DNA of 12,965 nucleotides from Acidobacteriota bacterium (GTDB lineage Bacteria; Acidobacteriota; Blastocatellia; Pyrinomonadales; Pyrinomonadaceae). Shown here one piece after another: positions 1 to 5,648 of this stretch (positions are counted from its first letter, which is position 1; each line of letters starts with the position of its first letter). The stretch covers positions 1 through 12,965 of the forward strand of contig JAEZJR010000350.1 of the NCBI GenBank assembly GCA_023415725.1, in the 5' to 3' direction. A model generated the notes under the pieces. The model worked only from the letters and a program-made list of their open reading frames with translations. It did not search any database and had not been told where the DNA came from. The position numbers and the translations under genes are program-made.

Positions 1-1
1 G

Positions 2-1348
2 AACAATACCTTGTTCGCCACGACAGAGACGGCGACCATCGCATTCGACCCCGCGACTTGCCAGCAAAAATGGAAACACACTATCGAGAAGCCTCCCGCT
101 GAGGGCCTCCGGGTGAATCGCGGCGTCGCATACGCGGACGGCAGGGTATTTCGAGGTTTTAACACTGGCGAGATCGGCGCAATAGATGCGGCAACCGGTA
201 AGGATATCTGGCGAACCAAGTTCGCCGATCCGACCAGAGGCGAAACCGTCCCGGCGGCCCCGGTCGTTTGGAACGGGATGGTGTTCATCGGCCAGGCGGG
301 CGGCGACAACAAAGGCGTTCGCGGGCGAGTCCACGCCTTCAGCGCGGCCGACGGAAAGGAATTATGGAAGTTCGAGCTCGTGCCCATGGAAGGCCTCGGC
401 TCCGACACGTGGCCGCCTAATGATCCCGCACACCCCCGCACGGGCGGCGCCACCTGGACCTCACACACCGTTGACCCGGCAAGCGGCCAATTGTATATAC
501 CTGCCGGCAATGCCGCTCCCGATTTCGATATAAAGGCACGCCCCGGGCTGAACCTTTACACGAACTCCGTCGTCATCCTGGACGCGAAAACGGGGGCCTT
601 CAAAGAGTATTACCAGCTTACCCCGAACGATTTCCACGATTGGGACGTGGCGGCCGCCCCGGCATTGATAAAGACGGCGGGTGGTAAGGACCTCATCGTC
701 GCCGCCGGGAAGGACGGACATCTGCACGCTGTCGATCCGTCTCAAAAGAAAGAGGTCTATAAGACGCCGGTCACGACGCTCGAGAACGTGAACGTGCCGT
801 TCTCGGAAAATGACGTACGCTTCTGCCCGGGCACGCAGGGGGGCACTGAGTGGAACGGCCCTTCCTTCTTCCCGCAGCAGAATTTGATATTCGTCAATAC
901 CGCCGATGTGTGCTTCACCGTCAACCTCAAGAACCAGAGCCCGCCTCCGGGGCCGGTGGGCGGTCCATACACGGGCGAGGCGGACGCCGATGAGATGTTC
1001 GGCAGGATCGACCCGGTGGATAAATGGAAAGGGTGGGTGACCGCGGTAAATGCGGACGACGGAAGCGTCAAATGGAAATACCAGTCGCCCACGCCGATGC
1101 TCGCCGGGATTCTGTCGACAGGCAGCGGTCTCGTCTTCACGGGCGATCTCGCCGGAAACATTCTCGCGCTCAACGCGGCTGACGGCGGCGTGCTCTGGAG
1201 GCAAGGGGTTGGGAGCCCTATCGCGGGCGGCGTCATCACTTATCTCGCGAATGGGAAGCAACACGTCGCGGCGACCGCAGGTATGACGTCGATGCTCTGG
1301 AAAACCGATGGGGGTATCGGAAAGGTGCACGTTTTTGCCCTTCCGTAA
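2..1348 (+). CDS. PQQ-dependent (quinoprotein) dehydrogenase-like beta-propeller protein, 5' end outside window
   Basis: The frame is open to the left edge (N-N-T-L-F-A...), so the true start and any signal peptide lie upstream; a TTG at position 11 is probably internal. About 448 residues are visible. The repeated tryptophan-docking motifs (AATGKDIW, AADGKELWKF, ADDGSVKWKY, AADGGVLWRQ) and the blocks GVRGRVHAFSA, TGGATWTS, PGLNLYTNSVV and a C-terminal VHVFALP are typical of the eight-bladed propeller of PQQ alcohol/methanol-type dehydrogenases, which act in the periplasm and pass electrons to the respiratory chain. The TPNDFHDWDVA segment matches the catalytic-Asp motif; Ala, not Asp, stands two residues after it, as in calcium rather than lanthanide enzymes. 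The usual calcium-ligand Glu (GGE-x-GV) reads GGDNKGV here. No cytochrome c CxxCH motif is seen in this part. The substrate cannot be told; a dehydrogenase of another quinoprotein subfamily is possible. Confidence 0.85.
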   Translation, partial: NNTLFATTETATIAFDPATCQQKWKHTIEKPPAEGLRVNRGVAYADGRVFRGFNTGEIGAIDAATGKDIWRTKFADPTRGETVPAAPVVWNGMVFIGQAGGDNKGVRGRVHAFSAADGKELWKFELVPMEGLGSDTWPPNDPAHPRTGGATWTSHTVDPASGQLYIPAGNAAPDFDIKARPGLNLYTNSVVILDAKTGAFKEYYQLTPNDFHDWDVAAAPALIKTAGGKDLIVAAGKDGHLHAVDPSQKKEVYKTPVTTLENVNVPFSENDVRFCPGTQGGTEWNGPSFFPQQNLIFVNTADVCFTVNLKNQSPPPGPVGGPYTGEADADEMFGRIDPVDKWKGWVTAVNADDGSVKWKYQSPTPMLAGILSTGSGLVFTGDLAGNILALNAADGGVLWRQGVGSPIAGGVITYLANGKQHVAATAGMTSMLWKTDGGIGKVHVFALP

Positions 1349-1387
1349 GGCGTCTTCGAGGGCCTGTTCGGGCCAAACATTTCGATT

Positions 1388-2167
1388 ATGAACCAGCGAA
1401 TGCCCGCTATATTCTTCGGCCACGGCAACCCGCTGAACGCTCTGGCGGATAACGATTGGACGCGAGGTTGGAGCGCTCTTGGCGAATCGATACCGAAGCC
1501 CGAGGCGATCCTTTGCGTTTCCGCGCATTGGTACATCCCGGGCGTGGCCTTGACGGCGATGGAACGCCCGCGGACCATCCACGATTTCGGCGGTTTCCCC
1601 CGCGAGCTCTTCGAAGTTCAGTATCCGGCCCCCGGGTCGCCCGAGCTTGCCATGCGCGTTGCCGACCTGTTGGACGCGGAAGCGGCACTGGATTCCGGGC
1701 ACTGGGGCCTCGATCACGGCACGTGGTCGGTGCTTTGCCACGTGTTTCCCGAGGCGGACATTCCGGTCGTCCAGTTGTCGATCAACGAGGCCGAGCCCGC
1801 GCAATACCATTATGAGCTCGCTAAAAACCTCGCCCCGCTTCGCGATGAGGGTGTTCTCGTCATCGGCAGCGGAAACATCGTTCACAACCTGCACGCCTAC
1901 GGTTGGGGCCGCAAGAACGTCGAACCCTACGATTGGGCGGTACGTTTCGAGGCGAAGGCGAGGGAACTGATCGCTGCGGGCGAGCACGAACCGCTCGTCA
2001 ATTACGAAACCCTCGGCAAAGACGCCCTGCTCTCCGCCCCGACGCCGGACCATTACCTTCCTTTGATCTACGTTCTCGGATTGCAGCGCGACGACGACCA
2101 GGTAACGTTCCCCATCGAAGGTTTCGACGGCGGCAGCGTTTCGATGACGACGCTTAGGATCGGTTAG
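1388..2167 (+). CDS. ygiD: YgiD-like extradiol ring-cleavage dioxygenase (DODA type, LigB superfamily)
   Basis: The 259-residue product matches the YgiD/DODA family in length and layout: FFGHGNPLNAL near the N terminus (His12), SAHWY (His47), WGLDHGTW (His110), SGNIVHNLH (His166) and a C-terminal PDHYLPLIYVLGL (His222). His12, His47 and His222 are the likely metal ligands. The family includes bacterial 4,5-DOPA extradiol dioxygenases; the true substrate may be another catechol. It lies 39 bp after the quinoprotein gene on the same strand. No clear Shine-Dalgarno sequence precedes ATG 1388, and ATG 1400 (giving MPAIFFGHG) is an equally plausible start because family members begin close to the FxGHG motif. 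The stop codon is 1 bp from the convergent DUF454 gene, with no terminator between them. The family call is firm; the in vivo role is not. Confidence 0.88.
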   Translation: MNQRMPAIFFGHGNPLNALADNDWTRGWSALGESIPKPEAILCVSAHWYIPGVALTAMERPRTIHDFGGFPRELFEVQYPAPGSPELAMRVADLLDAEAALDSGHWGLDHGTWSVLCHVFPEADIPVVQLSINEAEPAQYHYELAKNLAPLRDEGVLVIGSGNIVHNLHAYGWGRKNVEPYDWAVRFEAKARELIAAGEHEPLVNYETLGKDALLSAPTPDHYLPLIYVLGLQRDDDQVTFPIEGFDGGSVSMTTLRIG

Positions 2168-2168
2168 A

Positions 2169-2585
2169 TCAGGCGGTTTCGTCCGCGGGGGCGAGTTCGG
2201 GTGTTTCCGATCCGGGACGATAAGTCGGGATAGATAGCAGGTAAATAGTCACGCCGCCGGCCACGACGACGAGCGCCGCCGTCAGCCACAATTTCCCGCC
2301 GGTGTACCAGGTGCTGAACGCGATCGAAGCCCAAAGCAGAAGCAGCGCCTTGACCTTGTGGGCGGCGGTCATCCCACGGCCTTCGCGCCAGTTGCGGATG
2401 TATTCCCCGCACCAGCGGTTCGTGATCAGCCAATTGTAGAACCGCTCCGAGCTACGCGAATAGCAATATGCCGCGAGCAGGAGGAACACCGTCGTGGGCA
2501 TCAGCGGCAGGAACATCCCGATCACCCCGAGCGCCACGAAGATCGTGCCCAGCGTAATAAGAATGTATTTCCGGATGTCCGTCAT
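2169..2585 (-). CDS. DUF454 / YbaN-family small inner-membrane protein
   Basis: The 138-residue product has an N-terminal membrane segment (about residues 7-40) containing the family signature G-x-FLPLMPTTVF followed by LLAAYCYSRSSERFYNWL. A cytoplasmic basic stretch (NWREGRGM) and two further hydrophobic stretches (about 75-92 and 98-120) follow. This order is that of DUF454/YbaN proteins, whose biochemical function is unknown to me. It is convergent with the dioxygenase gene and ends 1 bp from it. The start is ATG at 2585-2583; only a weak purine stretch precedes it. A TGCTATACT extended -10 box lies 13 nt upstream, so the 5' leader would be very short. Nothing in the neighbourhood assigns it a job. 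Confidence 0.85.
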   Translation of the reverse strand: MTDIRKYILITLGTIFVALGVIGMFLPLMPTTVFLLLAAYCYSRSSERFYNWLITNRWCGEYIRNWREGRGMTAAHKVKALLLLWASIAFSTWYTGGKLWLTAALVVVAGGVTIYLLSIPTYRPGSETPELAPADETA

Positions 2586-2598
2586 GGCTGCTTTTGCG

Positions 2599-2607
2599 AG
2601 TATAGCA
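2599..2607 (-). promoter_or_regulatory. extended -10 promoter element before the DUF454 gene
   Basis: Read on the minus strand this is TGCTATACT, a TG-N-TATAMT type extended -10 box differing from TATAAT at one position. The best -35 at about 18 bp (TTCGGA) is poor, which an extended -10 can tolerate. Transcription would start only about 7 nt before the ATG. This is a motif match only. Confidence 0.4.
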
Positions 2608-2678
2608 ACTTATCTGACGCCTTCCGAACCATTCCGGCTGCCCGTATAAAAGCAGCAAGTAACCATTTTCCACATGCC

Positions 2679-2710
2679 GGACGCGGGTGGCACCTGGGCC
2701 GCCCGCGTCC
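2679..2710 (-). terminator. strong hairpin 3' of the 143-residue protein gene
   Basis: GGACGCGGG at 2679-2687 pairs perfectly with CCCGCGTCC at 2702-2710, and the stem can be extended by four more pairs (one T-G wobble) to 13 bp around a 6-nt loop. It starts 13 nt after the stop codon of the minus-strand gene ending at 2723. No U-run follows it on either strand within 20 nt, so it may stabilise the mRNA 3' end or act as a terminator with a poor tail rather than as a classical intrinsic terminator. Confidence 0.4.
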
Positions 2711-2722
2711 GCGAAATGATGT

Positions 2723-3154
2723 CTACCAGCTGTTGATGTCCTGCTTCATCGCGGGCATGGCTTTCTTGATCATGCCTTCGGTGATCGCTTCGACCAGGTC
2801 GATCACCGCGAATTTACCCATCCCGGTCGCGGCCGCGCTGCCGTTGAACGAGGTGCTCACCATCCCCACGCCCGAACCCTTCACGGATTTCATGTTCGGG
2901 TAGCGGAGAAGTTCCCCGGTCATGCTGCACTTCGTTTCTCGCCCGAGGGTCTCCAGTTTCGCGATCTTCAGCTTGATCGAGTAGCCCTTCGGATTCGCCA
3001 CCTTGTTGGTGGTGAAAACAGGGTCCTTCCCGACCGTCTTGATCACGATCTCCTGCATCTTCTTTTCCGCGGCGGCGGCGTTTTCCTTCGCCAGCAGCCC
3101 GTTGTACATCTTGTCCGCGACGTTGGTGTTATCGGTATTAACGAATATCGGCAT
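2723..3154 (-). CDS. hypothetical protein of 143 residues
   Basis: I do not recognise this family. The start is set by a strong ribosome binding site: read on the minus strand, GAGGAAGGAAGC directly precedes ATG 3154-3152, whereas an upstream in-frame codon at 3241 has no such site. The product begins MPIFVNTDNTNVADKMYNGL and has no signal peptide or membrane segment. Residues 22-40 look helical and rich in Ala, Lys and Glu. The middle (about 55-85, GYSIKLKIAKLETL then CSMTGELL) looks like alternating beta strands. A Gly/Ser/Ala-rich stretch (93-113) precedes an amphipathic C-terminal helix. There is a single Cys (76). It is transcribed divergently from marR, with a 17-bp palindrome in its leader and a strong hairpin after its stop. 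It could be regulated by the neighbouring MarR protein, but that is speculation. Confidence 0.7.
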   Translation of the reverse strand: MPIFVNTDNTNVADKMYNGLLAKENAAAAEKKMQEIVIKTVGKDPVFTTNKVANPKGYSIKLKIAKLETLGRETKCSMTGELLRYPNMKSVKGSGVGMVSTSFNGSAAATGMGKFAVIDLVEAITEGMIKKAMPAMKQDINSW

Positions 3155-3184
3155 GCTTCCTTCCTCACTATTTTGGTGCTCTCC

Positions 3185-3201
3185 CCGCGATTCGATCGCG
3201 G
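3185..3201 (-). repeat. 17-bp perfect inverted repeat in the leader of the 143-residue protein gene
   Basis: CCGCGAT-tcg-ATCGCGG forms a perfect 7-bp palindrome around a 3-nt centre, 31 bp upstream of the start codon of the minus-strand gene. It could be an operator for a dimeric regulator or an RNA hairpin in the leader. It does not resemble the TTATAA-centred sites near marR. The remainder of 3155-3271 shows no convincing promoter. Confidence 0.45.
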
Positions 3202-3271
3202 CGTAACCCATAAGACGAACGCCTCCCGAAAACGAGGACAAAGAAAAATCTCTGCGCTTACAAAATTCCCC

Positions 3272-3300
3272 TTGACAATAGTTGTTATAACAAGTACTGT
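3272..3300 (+). promoter_or_regulatory. promoter of marR
   Basis: A perfect -35 hexamer TTGACA (3272-3277) is followed after exactly 17 bp by TACTGT (3295-3300), a weak -10 (3 of 6 matches). Transcription would begin at about 3306-3307, on or beside the GTG start codon, so the mRNA would be leaderless. The spacer holds the MarR-type operator (3282-3293), so repressor binding would directly block RNA polymerase. Confidence 0.55.
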
Positions 3301-3308
3301 TATCACGT
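3282..3308 (+). promoter_or_regulatory. double palindromic operator at the marR promoter
   Basis: TTGTTATAACAA (3282-3293) is a perfect 12-bp palindrome, extendable to 18 bp with one mismatched pair. A second imperfect copy, CTGTTATCACGT (3297-3308, 8 of 12 matches), lies with its centre 15 bp downstream. The same pair with the same 15-bp centre spacing occurs before yceI (3796-3822). Position over the spacer and -10 region indicates autorepression by the MarR product, as is usual for the family. Confidence 0.65.
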
Positions 3309-3777
3309 GCTAAATGATCTACATCAACATCTCAAGCAAAAGAAACCCTTCGGGAGCACGGAGGAGGCGGTATATCTAGCCCTTCAGGTGATAGCCGAGG
3401 AACAAAGGGCAAAATTCCACGATCTGTTCAAAACGAAAGAACTGACCGGGGCGCAATACAATGTGCTGCGGATCCTGAGGGGGGCTGGCCCGGAGGGGCT
3501 TTCATGCCGCGAGATCGGCGAGAGGATGATAACCCGGGAGTCCGATGTAACTAGAATGCTGGACCGTCTCGAAGCACGAGGACTGGTGACCCGAGAGCGG
3601 CAGACCGACGATCGCCGCGTTGTGCTCACCGTCATAACCGAGACGGGGCTTGAAACCCTTGCGGAACTCGATGAACCGGTCAATGACCTCCACAAGTCAC
3701 TCATGGGGCATATGACCGAAAAAGATCTCGAATCGCTTTTGAAGCTGCTCGGCAAGGCCCGCTCGCGGACGAGCTAA
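3307..3777 (+). CDS. MarR-family winged-helix transcriptional regulator
   Basis: The 156-residue product has the MarR layout: N-terminal helix with KKPFGSTEEAVYLALQ, then LTGAQYNVLRILRGAGPEGLSCREIGERM (about 47-74), recognition region ITRESDVTRMLDRLEARGLV (75-94), the wing with RERQTDDRRVVLTV (95-110) and a C-terminal dimerisation helix. The GTG start at 3307 keeps the N-terminal block common in this subgroup; no ribosome binding site precedes it and a -10-like box ends 6 nt upstream, which suggests a leaderless transcript. A single cysteine, Cys67, sits at the start of the DNA-binding domain and could be a redox sensor, although in many family members ligand binding does the sensing. Palindromic operators lie before this gene and before yceI, so it probably represses itself and the downstream genes. 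The ligand is unknown. Confidence 0.92.
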   Translation: MLNDLHQHLKQKKPFGSTEEAVYLALQVIAEEQRAKFHDLFKTKELTGAQYNVLRILRGAGPEGLSCREIGERMITRESDVTRMLDRLEARGLVTRERQTDDRRVVLTVITETGLETLAELDEPVNDLHKSLMGHMTEKDLESLLKLLGKARSRTS

Positions 3778-3785
3778 AATTTTTT
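3761..3785 (+). terminator. weak terminator-like hairpin at the marR 3' end
   Basis: GCTCG-cgga-CGAGC (3761-3774) forms a 5-bp stem with a tetraloop within the last codons of marR; after TAAAA comes a run of six T (3780-3785). The stem is short and the T-run is offset by 5 nt, so termination would be partial at best. It would separate marR from yceI, consistent with the latter having its own operator. Confidence 0.35.
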
Positions 3786-3794
3786 AGGTCAATG

Positions 3795-3822
3795 GTCGTT
3801 ATAACGACGAATGTGATAACGA
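3795..3822 (+). promoter_or_regulatory. double palindromic operator at the yceI promoter
   Basis: GTCGTTATAACGAC (3795-3808) is a perfect 14-bp palindrome. A second copy, ATGTGATAACGA (3811-3822), matches the TCGTTATAACGA core at 9 of 12 positions, its centre lying 15 bp downstream, the same spacing as at marR. TGTGATAAC (3812-3820) could double as an extended -10 box; I see no good -35. The common core of both promoters is TYGTTATAACRA. Confidence 0.65.
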
Positions 3823-3844
3823 AATACTAAACGAGGTAATGACA

Positions 3845-4504
3845 ATGAAGATATTCAGAAATTCGGTCGCGGTCGCAGTAGTGACGACCATCATCCTGGC
3901 AATTTTCGGGTTCCTTCTCAGCGAAGGAGCTTCGGCGAAGACCCTACGGGCGGACATCAAGTACCAACCGCTCACTTCCGGGACGTATAATTTCGACCCG
4001 GCTCACACGGTGATCGGTTTCGGCGTACGCCACCTCGGCATCGCCTTGGTCGAAGGCCGGTTTAAGGACATCCAGGGCACGGTAGAGTACAACTCTGATG
4101 ACATCCGGAAGTCGACGGTCCGGTTCACCGCAAAGATCGACAGCATCGATACCGGCGTCGCGGCCCGCGATACGCACCTGAAGTCGGCAGATTTCTTTGA
4201 GGCAGAAAAATACCCTGAAATGACCTTTCAAAGCACAAAAGTTGAGCGAGTCAACGGGCGCCTCCAACTCACCGGCGAGCTGACGATCAAAGGGGCCACG
4301 AAGCAGGTATCGTTCCCGTTCTCGATGACCGGCGGGGTAACGGATCCATGGGGCGGCACGAGGTTCGGCATCGCTGCGGGCACCTCGCTCAACCGGCGCG
4401 ATTTCGGTATCACCTGGGGCACGAAACTTCCCAGCGGGGCACTCGACGTCGCTAACGAAGTGTCGGTCGAACTCCACATCGAAGCCGTCAAGGCCGCTAA
4501 ATAA
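3845..4504 (+). CDS. YceI-family secreted lipid/isoprenoid-binding protein
   Basis: I chose ATG 3845 because GAGG at 3833-3836 lies 8 nt before it; ATG 3839 would leave only 2 nt. The 219-residue product has a Sec signal peptide (MKIFRNS, hydrophobic 8-25, cleavage after Ala31 in GASA-KT). The mature part shows the YceI lipocalin-like fold: SGTYNFDPAHTVIGFGVRHLG, EGRFKDIQGTV, the DTGVAARDTHLKSADFF-AEKYPEMTF signature, GELTIKGATKQVSFPF and LNRRDFGITWG near the end. YceI proteins are periplasmic or secreted and bind polyisoprenoid-like molecules; they are often induced by stress. It heads the plus-strand series yceI-doxX-reductase-ADH and has a double MarR-type operator at 3795-3822. Confidence 0.92.
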   Translation: MKIFRNSVAVAVVTTIILAIFGFLLSEGASAKTLRADIKYQPLTSGTYNFDPAHTVIGFGVRHLGIALVEGRFKDIQGTVEYNSDDIRKSTVRFTAKIDSIDTGVAARDTHLKSADFFEAEKYPEMTFQSTKVERVNGRLQLTGELTIKGATKQVSFPFSMTGGVTDPWGGTRFGIAAGTSLNRRDFGITWGTKLPSGALDVANEVSVELHIEAVKAAK

Positions 4505-4526
4505 GCCGAACAGGGGCGATACACAA

Positions 4527-4961
4527 ATGTCTACCGAATCATTTACTAACGCATGGACGCCGAGGGTGCTCGGCGTTCTCCGGATCATCACGGGATTTCT
4601 GTTCACCGCGCACGGGACTCAAAAGGTGCTGAACTTCCCCGCCAGCGAAAAGGGCGCAGCGGAGTTGTTCTCTTTTATGGGATTCGCCGGCGTGCTCGAA
4701 GTTGTCGGCGGAACGCTGATCCTCCTCGGCCTATTCACGCGGGTCACCGCATTCATCCTTTCAGGGATGATGGCGGTCGCTTATTTCATGGCTCACGCGC
4801 CGGCCGGATTCCTCCCGATCGTGAACAAAGGCGAATTGGCGGTGATCTACAGTTTCGTTTTTCTGTACCTGGCGTTCGCCGGCGGCGGATCCTTCAGCCT
4901 GGATCAGCTCTTTAGTAGGGCAAAAGACAGTGCGGGGCCCGCGGCCGTGCCAAGCTTCTGA
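4527..4961 (+). CDS. DoxX-family membrane protein
   Basis: The 144-residue product has four hydrophobic segments (about 14-34, 48-68, 72-91 and 103-120) and the DoxX family landmarks: LGVLRIITGFLFTAHGTQKVL, F-x-G-x-LEVVGGTLILLGLFTR, AYFMAHAPAGFLPIVNKGELAVIYSFVFLYLAF. AGGGGCG at 4512-4518 serves as ribosome binding site. It follows yceI by 22 bp and is surely cotranscribed with it. DoxX proteins occur with oxidoreductases and MarR-type regulators in thiol/quinone stress regulons (for example mhqP and catD in Bacillus, known from the family literature), which fits the FMN reductase just downstream. The true partner in this organism is not known. Confidence 0.9.
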   Translation: MSTESFTNAWTPRVLGVLRIITGFLFTAHGTQKVLNFPASEKGAAELFSFMGFAGVLEVVGGTLILLGLFTRVTAFILSGMMAVAYFMAHAPAGFLPIVNKGELAVIYSFVFLYLAFAGGGSFSLDQLFSRAKDSAGPAAVPSF

Positions 4962-4974
4962 GTTCCACTTCCTG

Positions 4975-5013
4975 CCCGGCCCTGCGTTCCCTCCCATTTG
5001 AGGCTGGGCCGGG
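4975..5013 (+). terminator. GC-rich hairpin between doxX and the FMN reductase gene
   Basis: CCCGGCCC (4975-4982) pairs with GGGCCGGG (5006-5013), 8 bp all G-C, with an inner CCTC/GAGG stem in the 23-nt loop. There is no U-run after it. It may be a processing or attenuation structure that separates expression of the two halves of the gene series rather than a full terminator. Confidence 0.35.
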
Positions 5014-5065
5014 TTGTGCATTCGTAATTTGATACCTAGTTTACTCACGAAGGAGAACGGAAAAA

Positions 5066-5644
5066 ATGACGATCAAGATTTTGGGGATATCGGGAAGCCT
5101 GCGGCAAGGGTCTTACAACACGGGAGCCCTGCGAGCGGCGGTCGAGCTGGCACCGGAGGGCGTCGAGATCGAGGTGTTCGACATCTCCGGGTTCCCCGGG
5201 TTCAGCCAGGACGAAGAGCAGAACCCGCCCGCGAAGGTGACCGAATTCAAGCAGAAGATCCGCGAGGCGGACGCGATCCTGTTTTGCTCACCCGAGTACA
5301 ACTACTCGATCCCAGGCGTGCTGAAAAACGCGATCGATTGGGCATCACGCCCCTACGGCGACTCGGCCTGGAACGGCAAACCGGCAGCGATCATGGGGGC
5401 ATCGATCGGCGCCATCGGCACCGCGAGGATGCAGTACCACCTCCGGCAGGCGATGGTGTTCCTGAACATGTTCCCGGTCAACCAGCCCGAGGTGATGATC
5501 ACAAATTGCACCGATAAGTACGACGAGCAGGGGAACCTGACCGACGAAGAAACGAAGCAGTACATCGGGAAACTCGTCGAGTCCCTCGCCGACTGGACGC
5601 GCAGGCTGCAGGGCAGCGGCCAATCAGCTGCGCAAGGAGGCTAA
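5066..5644 (+). CDS. NADPH-dependent FMN reductase / quinone-chromate reductase-like flavoprotein
   Basis: The 192-residue flavodoxin-like protein shows the FMN phosphate-binding loop GISGSLRQGSYNTG (7-20) and the family hallmark CSPEYNYSIPGVLKNAIDW (74-92), followed by the GKPAAIMGASIGAIGTAR block (104-121). These match the NADPH-dependent FMN reductase family, which includes ChrR/YieF and azoreductase-like enzymes that reduce quinones, azo dyes and metal ions by two electrons in the cytoplasm. AAGGAG at 5050-5055 lies 10 nt before the ATG. It follows doxX by 104 bp, with a GC-rich hairpin in between, and is followed after 4 bp by the alcohol dehydrogenase. A MarR-controlled quinone or electrophile detoxifying role fits the context; the substrate is inferred, not shown. 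Confidence 0.9.
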   Translation: MTIKILGISGSLRQGSYNTGALRAAVELAPEGVEIEVFDISGFPGFSQDEEQNPPAKVTEFKQKIREADAILFCSPEYNYSIPGVLKNAIDWASRPYGDSAWNGKPAAIMGASIGAIGTARMQYHLRQAMVFLNMFPVNQPEVMITNCTDKYDEQGNLTDEETKQYIGKLVESLADWTRRLQGSGQSAAQGG

Positions 5645-5648
5645 GAAA

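Noticed and set aside
461..2053. Very long (530-codon) open frame on the minus strand, antisense to the quinoprotein and dioxygenase genes
   Set aside because: It is the shadow of GC-rich plus-strand genes whose families are clear; its product is rich in Arg and His with no recognisable domain, and no ribosome binding site sets its start.
2687..2702. TGGCACCTGGGCCGC as a sigma54 promoter
   Set aside because: The -24 half is good but the -12 half reads CCGC rather than TTGC, and the sequence is part of the 13-bp hairpin after the 143-residue protein gene.
3839..3841. ATG 3839 as the yceI start
   Set aside because: Only 2 nt separate it from GAGG; ATG 3845 has normal spacing and starts directly with a signal peptide MKIFRN.
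5014..5517. Plus-strand open frame of 167 codons overlapping the FMN reductase gene
   Set aside because: The overlapping frame encodes a complete flavodoxin-like protein with hallmark motifs; the alternative product is Arg/Gly-rich without features.
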